Part shown: piece after piece, positions 35,522 through 43,403 of the stretch | How the letters are laid out: each line of letters starts with the position of its first letter | Position numbering within the stretch: position 1 is the first letter of the stretch | Source of the DNA: Candidatus Schekmanbacteria bacterium | GTDB lineage: Bacteria > Schekmanbacteria > GWA2-38-11 > J061 | Assembly: GCA_016219965.1 (NCBI GenBank) | Contig: JACRJM010000002.1 | Location: forward strand, 1 to 64,000 | Direction of reading: 5' to 3' | DNA length: 64,000 nt | Position numbers and translations under genes: made by a program | The notes under the pieces: generated by a model | The model's input: the letters and a program-made list of their open reading frames with translations, nothing else | What the model was told of the DNA's origin: nothing | Database searches by the model: none

Positions 35522-35809
35522 TTGAAAAAGAAAGAGAAAAAAAGCTTGAATGGTGTGCCTGTAACCCTTGATTTTAAAAGCAATGAGGATTTTCGCAGGG
35601 AAAGGCCAAGCGTTGACAGGGATAAATGCATAAAGTGCGGAGTCTGTTATCTTTACTGCCCTGACAGCGCAATCAGAAGTGTTGACGAAGGATACTTCGA
35701 GGCAGACCTTGAACTTTGCAAAGGGTGCAGTCTCTGCAAAAAGCAGTGCGTCACAGGCTGTATCTCCATGCTTCCCGAAACATTACCTTTAAGGCATCCG
35801 CTCTACTGA
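35522..35809 (+). CDS. PorD-like 2x[4Fe-4S] ferredoxin subunit
   Basis: 95 aa from the TTG at 35522, chosen because GAGGGAG lies 7 nt upstream. The frame is open 57 nt further 5' but without a binding site. It has two cluster motifs: CIKCGVCYLYCPDSAI and CKGCSLCKKQC. The first is typical of the delta subunit of pyruvate (2-oxoacid):ferredoxin oxidoreductase. The second motif ends in CVTGC rather than the usual CP, a mild deviation. It leads a seven-gene operon and is followed 1 nt later by a PorB-like gene. PorA and PorC subunits are missing from the operon. Confidence 0.82.
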   Translation: MKKKEKKSLNGVPVTLDFKSNEDFRRERPSVDRDKCIKCGVCYLYCPDSAIRSVDEGYFEADLELCKGCSLCKKQCVTGCISMLPETLPLRHPLY

Positions 35810-35810
35810 T

Positions 35811-36683
35811 ATGGAAAAATTTTCTGTCTATGTACCTAAGCTCCTGCCAAAGCAGGAGAATTTTATTGTCGGCAGACGTTCCTGCCGGGGATGCGGCAAG
35901 GCTCTGGCAATAAGATTTGCCGCAAAGGCAATGGCTGAATGCGGGGCATTGATAAAGACTGATAATAAACCGCAGGCAACCGGCTATGCATGGGATGATA
36001 TGGAGTTCCCGTCTCTCGTTGGCTCAGTTGTAAACAGCGTAAGAAAGAGCGTTAAAGGCTCATCTTATAAAAAACCAGCCATAGCGATAGACATGAAAGC
36101 ATTTGACGGCAGCCTTGTTGCATTGCAGTCAATGCTTGAAAAGGCTGAAGATATCCTTGTCATCCTCTATGACAATGAAAAATATATGGACACCATAATA
36201 ATGGAGACCAAGCCTCTCCCGTTTGGTATTGAATATCATCATCATGCGCCGGGAGCCAGGGAAGTGCGATTCGCCCTTGAATCGCGCAACCTCTTTAATT
36301 TTGCAGAAAAGTTATCACTCTCTTATGCGGCTTCTTCATCAATTGCATATCCATTCGATCTTGTTGATAAAGTAAAAAGAGGACTCAAAATAAAAGGGAC
36401 AGCAGTTGTCCATGTGAATTCACCATGCCCCACAGGCTGGATGTTTGCACCAGCCGACACCGTGAAGCTCGGCGCACTTGCAGTTGAATCAGGGTTTAAT
36501 CCGGTTTGGGAATATAAAGATGAAAAATTTGCGCTTAACATGGCGGCAAGAAAATCTGAATCAGTCAAAGAATATGTAAGGGCGCAGAAAAGATACAGAT
36601 ATATGAGCGATGCCTTCATAGAAACTTTAAATGAAGCTGTCAGCATTGAGTTTGAAAAGCTTCAAAAACTTTGCGGGAAATAA
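35811..36683 (+). CDS. PorB-like protein with degenerate thiamine-diphosphate site
   Basis: 290 aa, similar in length and plan to the beta subunit of pyruvate:ferredoxin oxidoreductase. The cysteines of the proximal 4Fe-4S cluster are retained: SCRGCGKAL (C25, C28), C44, and SPCPTGW (C206). The thiamine-diphosphate motif is not: where PorB has G-D-G-G, this protein has I93-D94-M95-K96 (in AIDMKAFDGS). The later D-N-E-x-Y-M-N-T-G reads DNEKYMDTI. The substrate-decarboxylating function is therefore probably lost while an electron-carrying cluster could remain. No PorA gene is nearby. This reading rests on manual alignment to family consensus. Confidence 0.75.
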   Translation: MEKFSVYVPKLLPKQENFIVGRRSCRGCGKALAIRFAAKAMAECGALIKTDNKPQATGYAWDDMEFPSLVGSVVNSVRKSVKGSSYKKPAIAIDMKAFDGSLVALQSMLEKAEDILVILYDNEKYMDTIIMETKPLPFGIEYHHHAPGAREVRFALESRNLFNFAEKLSLSYAASSSIAYPFDLVDKVKRGLKIKGTAVVHVNSPCPTGWMFAPADTVKLGALAVESGFNPVWEYKDEKFALNMAARKSESVKEYVRAQKRYRYMSDAFIETLNEAVSIEFEKLQKLCGK

Positions 36684-36684
36684 A

Positions 36685-37146
36685 ATGCAGGAAGTTGATA
36701 TAATAATAGATAAAGTCGTTGAAAGACATAAGGGGAAGGATAACGCACTTATCCCTATGCTCCATGAAATACAGGGAGAATTTAATTATCTTCCCCGCGA
36801 AGCGCTGGATTATCTTTCAGCGAAGATAAGCGTTCCTGTTTCAAAGATATTTTCCGTGGCAACATTTTATAAAGCATTCAGCCTTGAGCCAAGAGGCAAG
36901 ACAAAGATTGACGTCTGCATGGGCACTGCCTGTTACGTCAAGAATTCCGAGAACCTTCTCAATCGTTTTGCAGGTGAGTTAAAACTGGACGGGGAAGGTA
37001 CTACATCTGACCTTGCCTTTACTCTTTCACAGGTGCGCTGTCTTGGCTGCTGCAGCCTTGCTCCGGTGGTGAATATAAACGGGAAAGTCTACGGGAATCT
37101 AAGCTCTGATAAAGTTAAACAATTGACCGAGCAGTACAAGGCTTGA
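36685..37146 (+). CDS. NuoE-like 2Fe-2S thioredoxin-fold subunit
   Basis: 153 aa from the ATG at 36685; the frame continues upstream only inside the previous gene. It is the 24-kDa (NuoE/HydC/HndA) type subunit. A helical N-terminus with ALIPMLHEIQGEFNYLP and ATFYKAFSLEPRGK leads to the four cluster ligands in CMGTACYV and CLGCCSLAP. In NADH dehydrogenases and bifurcating hydrogenases it holds the N1a 2Fe-2S cluster near the FMN site of NuoF. The start lies one base after the preceding stop, and the NuoF-like gene begins 2 nt after its own stop. Confidence 0.92.
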   Translation: MQEVDIIIDKVVERHKGKDNALIPMLHEIQGEFNYLPREALDYLSAKISVPVSKIFSVATFYKAFSLEPRGKTKIDVCMGTACYVKNSENLLNRFAGELKLDGEGTTSDLAFTLSQVRCLGCCSLAPVVNINGKVYGNLSSDKVKQLTEQYKA

Positions 37147-37148
37147 AT

Positions 37149-39041
37149 ATGGTTAAGGTAAAAGGGAAAAGGGAACTTGATAAGCTGGGAAAAGAAGGAA
37201 TCGCTTCCCTTTATCCTAAAAATATAAAAATCACTGTTGGAGTTGCTTCCTGCGGACTTGCCTCAGGCGCTGCCGCTGTCTTTGATGCATTCAATGAGAA
37301 GATTTCAAAAAAAGACGGCGTTATTTTAAGTCATGCGGGCTGTGTCGGGATGTGCCACAATGAGCCTGTAGTTGAAGTCCAGATGCCGGGTATCGGCAGG
37401 ATGACCTACGGGAAGGTGACTCCTGCTGATGTTGATAAGATAGTTGAATCAGTAAAATCAGGGAAAGTTCCTCCAAAATTTCTTTCATCGGTTAACGTTG
37501 ATCTCTTTCCTTTGACCGGTGAGAAGAAACAGATCTCCGGCAAGAAATCCCAGGCTGTAAAGGCGAAGCCTCTCCGCTTCTATAATAAGCAGAAGAGAGT
37601 TGCCATGAGAAACTGCGGGGTGATAAATCCTGAAAGCCTCGAAGAGTATATAGCGCGCGGCGGATACTATGCACTCTTAAATGCGCTTTCCAATAAATCC
37701 CCTGAAGCTGTAATAGATGAGATAGACAAATCCGGTCTTCGCGGGCGCGGCGGCGCAGGATTTCCGACAGGACGCAAATGGAACGTTGCAAGAGCTGCGG
37801 CAGGAAAGACAAAATACATAGTCTGCAATGCCGACGAGGGAGACCCGGGTGCATACATGGACAGGGCGATCCTTGAAGGAGACCCTCATTCAGTAATCGA
37901 AGGGATGATAATCGCAGCCTATGCCATTGGTTCATCAAAAGGATATATTTATGTCCGTTCTGAATATCCGCTTGCAGTATTGAGGCTTGAAAAAGCACTC
38001 ATGCTGGCAAGGAAAGCAGGGATTCTCGGGAAATCAGTGATGGGGAAGAAATTCTCTTTTGATATAGAGATTTATCAGGGAGCAGGCGCTTTTGTCTGCG
38101 GCGAGGAAACAGCGCTGATTAAATCAATAGAAGGAACATGGGGGGAACCTCAGGGACGTCCTCCGTATCCGGCAGTGAGCGGATTGTTCGGCTGTCCCAC
38201 TGTGATTAACAATGTTGAGACGCTTGCCAATGTATCTGCCGTGATGTTCAAAGGCGCAAAATGGTATTCTTCAATCGGTTGCAAGGAAAGCAAGGGGACA
38301 AAGGTTTTCTCCCTTGTTGGAAAAGTAAAAAATGTTGGACTCGTCGAAGTTCCGATGGGGACAACTCTTAAAGAAATAATATATGACATAGGCGGCGGCG
38401 TAAGCGGCAAAGGGAAAGCAAAGGCTGTCCAGACCGGAGGCCCTTCAGGCGGCTGTATACCTGCAAGTCTTTTCAAGCTTCCCGTTGATTATGTGGAACT
38501 CTATCGCGCAGGCTCCATAATGGGGTCGGGCGGCATGGTTGTCATGGACGATGCAACGTGCATGGTTGACGTAGCAAAGTATTTCCTCACGTTCCTTGAA
38601 GATGAGTCCTGCGGCAAGTGTGTTCCATGCAGGGTTGGGGTCAGAAAAATGCGCGAGATAGTTGAAGACATATCAAAAGGAAAAGGAAGGGAAGGAGACA
38701 TTGCACTTTTAGAAGAAATGGCAGGTGCCATAAAAGACGGCTCATTCTGCAATTTCGGGGCGACATCGCCAAATCCTGTTCTTTCCACGATACGTTATTT
38801 CAGGGATGAATACGAAGCGCACATCAATAATAAAAAATGCCCGGCCGGGGTTTGCTCTGAGCTTATTGAGTTCACCGTGATAAAAGAGAAATGCATAAGC
38901 TGCAGCAAATGCAAAAAGGCCTGCCCTGCCGACGCAGTGTGGGGAGCGGTGGGCTCCAAGTACAAGATCGTAAAAGATAAATGCATAAAGTGCAGGGCTT
39001 GCATTGAAGTCTGTCCTGTAGAAGCTATAGAGGTTAAGTGA
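37149..39041 (+). CDS. NuoF/HndC-like NADH-binding flavoprotein subunit
   Basis: 630 aa from the ATG at 37149. Domain order: an N-terminal thioredoxin-like 2Fe-2S domain (~1-110, with cysteines in ASCGLASG and AGCVGMC), then the FMN/NADH domain with GLRGRGGAGFPTGRKW (~198). The SLBB domain comes next, followed by the 4Fe-4S motif SCGKCVPCRVG (~485). Last is a C-terminal double ferredoxin with CISCSKCKKACP and CIKCRACIEVCP. This enlarged form is typical of HndC/HydB subunits of NAD(P)-linked bifurcating hydrogenases and of related complexes, rather than of respiratory complex I. It is the probable NAD(H) site of the operon's complex. Confidence 0.92.
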   Translation: MVKVKGKRELDKLGKEGIASLYPKNIKITVGVASCGLASGAAAVFDAFNEKISKKDGVILSHAGCVGMCHNEPVVEVQMPGIGRMTYGKVTPADVDKIVESVKSGKVPPKFLSSVNVDLFPLTGEKKQISGKKSQAVKAKPLRFYNKQKRVAMRNCGVINPESLEEYIARGGYYALLNALSNKSPEAVIDEIDKSGLRGRGGAGFPTGRKWNVARAAAGKTKYIVCNADEGDPGAYMDRAILEGDPHSVIEGMIIAAYAIGSSKGYIYVRSEYPLAVLRLEKALMLARKAGILGKSVMGKKFSFDIEIYQGAGAFVCGEETALIKSIEGTWGEPQGRPPYPAVSGLFGCPTVINNVETLANVSAVMFKGAKWYSSIGCKESKGTKVFSLVGKVKNVGLVEVPMGTTLKEIIYDIGGGVSGKGKAKAVQTGGPSGGCIPASLFKLPVDYVELYRAGSIMGSGGMVVMDDATCMVDVAKYFLTFLEDESCGKCVPCRVGVRKMREIVEDISKGKGREGDIALLEEMAGAIKDGSFCNFGATSPNPVLSTIRYFRDEYEAHINNKKCPAGVCSELIEFTVIKEKCISCSKCKKACPADAVWGAVGSKYKIVKDKCIKCRACIEVCPVEAIEVK

Positions 39042-39044
39042 TAT

Positions 39045-39806
39045 ATGCCAAAGATAAAAATAAACGGCAAAGAGGTTGAGGTAAAAGAAGGAAGCACAAT
39101 CCTCGATGTTGCAAAAAGCGAGGGGATTGACATTCCAACACTTTGCCACCACGAGGCATTAAAGCCATACGGCGGATGCCGCCTCTGCGTTGTTGAGGCA
39201 GGTGACGGGAATTCATCGAGAGTTGTTTCATCATGCCAGTATGTTGTGCACGATGGACTTAATGTCCAGACGGAGACTCCTCGGGTACAGTCAGTAAGAA
39301 AGCTTGTAATAGGGCTTCTTCTTATTGATGCAAGCGATATCCCCGCAGTTAAGGAAAAGGCCGAGGAACTTGGAGTAAAGAGAAACACAAGGTTTGTCCC
39401 TGACAATGAGCCTTGCATACTCTGTGGCAGATGTATAAGGGCATGCAGGGAGATAGTCGGAGTCTCGGCGATAGATTATGCGGGACGCGGTTACGGCAGA
39501 AAGGTTGCGGCTCCATACTTTAAAAAATCAGAAGCCTGTATCGGCTGCGGCACATGCTTTTATGTATGTCCTACGGGAGCGGTAGTGATGCATGAAGTTC
39601 CCGAAGGAGCGAAGATGAAAGTGCCGGAAGGAGATGAGATAACAGGACCTGCGAGGATAATGGAAAACTGGAAAGCAGGATTTAATATGCAGATTTGCAA
39701 GAAGTGCGGAAGGACTGTTGAGCCTTCAGGTGTTGCTGCCCATATAAACAAGACAGCCGGCAAAGACAAGCCTGTTGAAGATATTTGTTTTATGTGCAGA
39801 GAGTAA
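39045..39806 (+). CDS. NuoG/HndD N-terminal-like iron-sulfur subunit (no H-cluster domain)
   Basis: 253 aa. A plant-type 2Fe-2S domain (CHHEALKPYGGCRLC plus a later VVSSCQ) is followed by two 4Fe-4S motifs (CILCGRCIRAC and CIGCGTCFYVCP). The His/Cys3 cluster of NuoG and HydA (H-x3-C-x2-C-x5-C) would fall in LLLIDASDIPAVKEKAEE, which has no cysteine, so that cluster is absent. There is no hydrogenase H-cluster domain or molybdopterin domain. The last 40 residues hold an extra CKKCG...CFMC pair, perhaps a zinc site. It is a wire-type subunit linking NuoF-like chemistry to the partners downstream. Confidence 0.86.
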   Translation: MPKIKINGKEVEVKEGSTILDVAKSEGIDIPTLCHHEALKPYGGCRLCVVEAGDGNSSRVVSSCQYVVHDGLNVQTETPRVQSVRKLVIGLLLIDASDIPAVKEKAEELGVKRNTRFVPDNEPCILCGRCIRACREIVGVSAIDYAGRGYGRKVAAPYFKKSEACIGCGTCFYVCPTGAVVMHEVPEGAKMKVPEGDEITGPARIMENWKAGFNMQICKKCGRTVEPSGVAAHINKTAGKDKPVEDICFMCRE

Positions 39807-39831
39807 AAAGGAAAGAGAGGTTAGAAAATAA

Positions 39832-40107
39832 ATGAGAATTGACAGAGCGGTTTGCGTAGGCTGCGGAGGATGCGTCAATCAGTGCCCCAGGCTTGCGATC
39901 AGGTTTATAGACAATAAGTCATATATCGATCAGATGGCATGCGTCGAATGCGGAACGTGCAGGGCTGTTTGCGGTGTTGATGCCATATACAGCGACTGCC
40001 GTTTTACGGATATTGTGGTCATGAATTACGAGAGCAATCCTTTCTGTGATGACATCGAGGATTTCTTCGAGGTTGATATTAATTTCGTTTCTGAAAAAGA
40101 ACATTGA
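39832..40107 (+). CDS. 2x[4Fe-4S] ferredoxin
   Basis: 91 aa with two cluster motifs, CVGCGGCVNQCPRLAI and CVECGTCRAVCGVDAI. In the second, the usual Pro after the last Cys is replaced by Gly. The acidic C-terminal tail (ending DDIEDFFEVDINFVSEKEH) may serve docking. The ATG lies 25 nt after the NuoG-like stop, with GAGAGG upstream. It sits directly before the flavoprotein gene and probably delivers electrons to it, as small ferredoxins beside FixC-like or geranylgeranyl-reductase-like proteins are thought to do. Confidence 0.85.
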   Translation: MRIDRAVCVGCGGCVNQCPRLAIRFIDNKSYIDQMACVECGTCRAVCGVDAIYSDCRFTDIVVMNYESNPFCDDIEDFFEVDINFVSEKEH

Positions 40108-40110
40108 TCT

Positions 40111-41427
40111 ATGATTAAAAACAAATACGACATGGTTGTTGTGGGCGCAGGGCCCGGCGGATTAATGGCTGCAAAGACTGCGGCAGAAGATGGATTATCA
40201 GTGCTTCTTCTCGACATGAAACGTGACATTCCGCGCGTTGACCGCTCATGCTGTACCATGCTTATCAATGAGCCGAGCACTCATGGCGAGAACTGCTCCA
40301 TCGTTAACAACAACATCAAGTACGAAAAGCTCGGATTAGAGGTAAAATACAAAGGGCAATGGGCAAAGCTCGAGCAGTCTATAAGGATCGCTCCTAACGG
40401 AAAAAAGATTGTTATTGCCAATCCCGGCGGAGTTTCCATAGCTTATAATAAAGAAGTCCTCCTTGACGGACTCCTTACAGAAGCCATTGCTCTTGGAGTG
40501 GATGTATTGCCTGAGACATTCGTGCTTCGCGCAGAGAATATAAAAAAGGATGAGGCCCGTGTATTCTTCAGAGGATGCCATTCAAGGGCTATCAAAGAAG
40601 TCCGCGCCAAGACAGTGATTGCAGCAGACGGCGTAAACTCCCAGATAGTTATGGGCCTTGAGATGGCCAAAGCAAGAAAGTTCTATGTCACATTCCATGT
40701 TGGTTCCTATTTTCTTGCAGGGACAAAGATTCCATTCCCGCCTTCTTTCATAACATTCATCGGCAAGGGTCATACTCCTGAGGGAGGTGGACAGCTTTAT
40801 CTGCTTTATAAACACCTTCGCGACGCAAAGCCCGGAGACGAGCCTATCGTTGACATTATGTTTGCCTCGACCATTGGCGGCTCGACAAAGAGAAGACTTG
40901 ATTGGTTTATGAAGAACGGGCCATTCAAGCATTGGTTTGAGGGCTCAGAGGTTGTCCACACTGCGGCTGCAACATTGAATTTCTATACCTGTCTTGTTCC
41001 TCCTGTTGAGGGGAATATAATTGCAGTTGGAGATTCGGCATCATTTATCGAGACCTACTGCCAGGGTGCCATGATGTATGGCTACAAGGCGGCAAAGGCT
41101 GCGGCAAAGCATCAGTCAACAGGCTGCGGCTATGATGAATATTCAAAATTCTGGTATGACACATTCGAATACTGCTGGCCCGGAGAGATAGACAAAGCCT
41201 TAAAGGGTTATGCAATCGGTGCACTTGGCAACGATGAAGTCAACTATCTTTTCTCGCTTACGGATAATGAAGTATACGATGGCTATGTGAGCGAGAACAC
41301 TGCGCCTGCCGTAATGAAGAACGCAATCATGTCGAAGATGGACCAGATAAAAAGAGAACGCCCCGACATTGCCGAGAAACTCCTCACCTACTACGGCAAG
41401 GCTAAGGTCGAAGAAGTAGTGGATTAA
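40111..41427 (+). CDS. FAD-dependent oxidoreductase, geranylgeranyl-reductase/FixC-like
   Basis: 438 aa. The Rossmann site is VVVGAGPGGLMAAKTAAE at the N-terminus. A second FAD motif, VIAADGVNSQI, lies at ~172, and a third, IIAVGDSASFIETYCQGA, at ~311; this is the layout of the geranylgeranyl reductase (GGR) family, which includes lipid-reducing GGRs and the FixC branch. Cys-rich SCCTML (~46) is unusual. The C-terminal ~110 residues are helical. It starts 3 nt after the ferredoxin stop and ends the operon. It is the likely terminal catalytic flavoprotein, reducing an unknown substrate (isoprenoid, quinone or enoyl compound) or taking part in flavin-based bifurcation. Confidence 0.82.
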   Translation: MIKNKYDMVVVGAGPGGLMAAKTAAEDGLSVLLLDMKRDIPRVDRSCCTMLINEPSTHGENCSIVNNNIKYEKLGLEVKYKGQWAKLEQSIRIAPNGKKIVIANPGGVSIAYNKEVLLDGLLTEAIALGVDVLPETFVLRAENIKKDEARVFFRGCHSRAIKEVRAKTVIAADGVNSQIVMGLEMAKARKFYVTFHVGSYFLAGTKIPFPPSFITFIGKGHTPEGGGQLYLLYKHLRDAKPGDEPIVDIMFASTIGGSTKRRLDWFMKNGPFKHWFEGSEVVHTAAATLNFYTCLVPPVEGNIIAVGDSASFIETYCQGAMMYGYKAAKAAAKHQSTGCGYDEYSKFWYDTFEYCWPGEIDKALKGYAIGALGNDEVNYLFSLTDNEVYDGYVSENTAPAVMKNAIMSKMDQIKRERPDIAEKLLTYYGKAKVEEVVD

Positions 41428-43358
41428 TTCTTCTGTTTCTTGCTGAGTTCCAGAATCTGAATATCTGCATCATTTGATATAGCAAATATTTTGCCGTCGG
41501 CACCAAAATCAAAGAAGAAACTATTCCTTGTATTAAAGGAATCAGTGCATTTGGGATATTTTGGATTGCCGAAGTCTATAATGTCGAGGTAAGAACTATA
41601 ATTTCCATGGTCTTTGTAATAGGAAATATAGAGATTGTTGTCTAATGACTTGATACACCTAACAATTAAGTTATTTCCGATTTTGTATTCGCCAATCTTT
41701 TTTGGCTTTGAAGGTTTGCTCACATCTATAACAGTAATAGCGCTATATTTTTTCCCCCTATGAGCATCACTATCCGAAATCTCAAATAGGTATTGAATAA
41801 ACGCTTTTTCTCCAAAAACAATGAGGTTTTCAATTTCTCTGTTAGGAGGTAAAGAATAGGTTCCAAGCAGCTTGGGTTTTGAAGGATTACCAATATCTAC
41901 AATTTGCATCTTGTTTAATGAACAAGCATAAGCTTTATTGCCTGTTGCAAAAAGTTTAACTATTTCTACGTCAGTTTCAAAGGAACTAAGCAATGCTGGA
42001 GAAGAAGGATTTGAATAATCTATTATATCAAATCCCGAAGGCCATTTTGGCACATATGCTTTGTGGTCAGAAATAAATAAACCTCTTGTTTCATTATCCT
42101 CAAATGAACTTAAAAGTGTTGGTGTTAAAGGATTGCTTACATCTATTGCAACAAGAGTATCAGTCCAATTTTCATTATCATAATTTATTCCATAAATTAT
42201 ATTGTCTGATATGGAAATATTATCAATATAACTGTTTACATCCGCAGCATATTTCCCAATTGTTGAAGTATTAGCAGGATTTGAAACATCCATTATGGTT
42301 ATTCCGTCACCATTGTTAAAATAAATAAACGGTTCTGATACACATATCATATATGGACTTTCTGGTGCATTGTAAGTGCCTAAAAGTTGCGGTGTTGAAG
42401 GATCAGATATATTTATTATGTCAAGCTTGCCATTATTGAAGTTATCACCATAAGTGCTAACAATGTATGCTGTACTTTCTGAAACTGAAAAACCGGACTG
42501 CGAACTATTGTTCTCATATGTACCAAGACATGTCGGTGCGATGGGATCGGTAATATCTAGTATTTGAAGTGCATTTGAAGTTTGTAAATATATTTTATTT
42601 TCTGATAATTGAATTTTTCTTATGAAATCTGCGTAGTAAGTATTAATTGAGTAGATATAAGAAAGATCTGATAAATCTGATATCAACAATTCATCCTCAG
42701 TAACTATATATGCTATATCATTCGAAACTATAAGTCCCTTAAAAGAAAGATAAGTTTCGTGGTATTTACTTTTTAATTTTGGTTTTCCCAAATTGCTTAC
42801 ATCAACAATTTGAAGCCCTTTTTTACCATCGGCGACATATACGGTATTTTCCACTACATATAACCCAAGAGCATTAAAGGTTTTGTAAGAACTTATAAGC
42901 TTTGGCGCTTCCGGAGTAGTTACATCAATTATCTTAATCCCGGCTTTTCCTGTGGCAATATAGGCTGTGTTGCCATCAACGAAAACATCCTTTGCATAAC
43001 CGGATATTTTGAGTGAGCCTAGTAATTGCGGTGACGAAGGAGCGCTGATATCAACAATCACAAGACCTTTGCTGTTTGCTGCGATGTACGCTTTGTCGCC
43101 TGCTATAAAAACTGCTTTTGCTTTATCCTGAGTCGGAAATGTTGTAATCAGCTCCGGAGATGATGAGTCCGACACATCAAAAATCGAAAGCCCGTTTATC
43201 CCTGCCACATAGGCGTAATTGCCGGAGACCTTGATGTCATAGAACTCGCCGCCGTAACTGCCAATGAGCTTAAGCTCCTGCGCGCTTGATTTAAAAGTGA
43301 GAAGGAAAGGAATAAAAAACAACAGAAAGATAAGTTTTTTAAATTGCATGGACTGCAT
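41424..43358 (-). CDS. Exported LVIVD-repeat beta-propeller protein
   Basis: 644 aa with a signal peptide (about residues 1-27, ending KSSAQ), then at least a dozen ~40-residue LVIVD repeats. A typical unit reads AYVAGINGLSIFDVSDSSSP, and repeats recur as 'V-x-G-N-x-A-Y-V-A-x-x-x-x-G-L-x-I-I-D-V-(S/T)-x-P-x-x-P'. They are expected to fold as beta-propellers. LVIVD proteins are surface or periplasmic and poorly understood. The 3' end overlaps the end of the convergent flavoprotein gene by 4 nt. A paralogue lies just upstream at 43404-45317; their first ~60 mature residues are nearly the same, showing tandem duplication. MQFKK at codon 4 is an alternative start. Confidence 0.85.
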   Translation of the reverse strand: MQSMQFKKLIFLLFFIPFLLTFKSSAQELKLIGSYGGEFYDIKVSGNYAYVAGINGLSIFDVSDSSSPELITTFPTQDKAKAVFIAGDKAYIAANSKGLVIVDISAPSSPQLLGSLKISGYAKDVFVDGNTAYIATGKAGIKIIDVTTPEAPKLISSYKTFNALGLYVVENTVYVADGKKGLQIVDVSNLGKPKLKSKYHETYLSFKGLIVSNDIAYIVTEDELLISDLSDLSYIYSINTYYADFIRKIQLSENKIYLQTSNALQILDITDPIAPTCLGTYENNSSQSGFSVSESTAYIVSTYGDNFNNGKLDIINISDPSTPQLLGTYNAPESPYMICVSEPFIYFNNGDGITIMDVSNPANTSTIGKYAADVNSYIDNISISDNIIYGINYDNENWTDTLVAIDVSNPLTPTLLSSFEDNETRGLFISDHKAYVPKWPSGFDIIDYSNPSSPALLSSFETDVEIVKLFATGNKAYACSLNKMQIVDIGNPSKPKLLGTYSLPPNREIENLIVFGEKAFIQYLFEISDSDAHRGKKYSAITVIDVSKPSKPKKIGEYKIGNNLIVRCIKSLDNNLYISYYKDHGNYSSYLDIIDFGNPKYPKCTDSFNTRNSFFFDFGADGKIFAISNDADIQILELSKKQKN

Positions 43359-43403
43359 TATAGAAAAAGATATTTATTTGTAAATATATTTAATGCTGAT
43401 GTT

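Noticed and set aside
37492-37998. 168-aa minus-strand ORF within the NuoF-like gene
   Set aside because: Antisense to the conserved FMN-binding region; no homology features.
38795-39418. 207-aa minus-strand ORF opposite the NuoF/NuoG-like genes
   Set aside because: Antisense to iron-sulfur motifs of certain genes; His/Ser-rich sequence without a fold.
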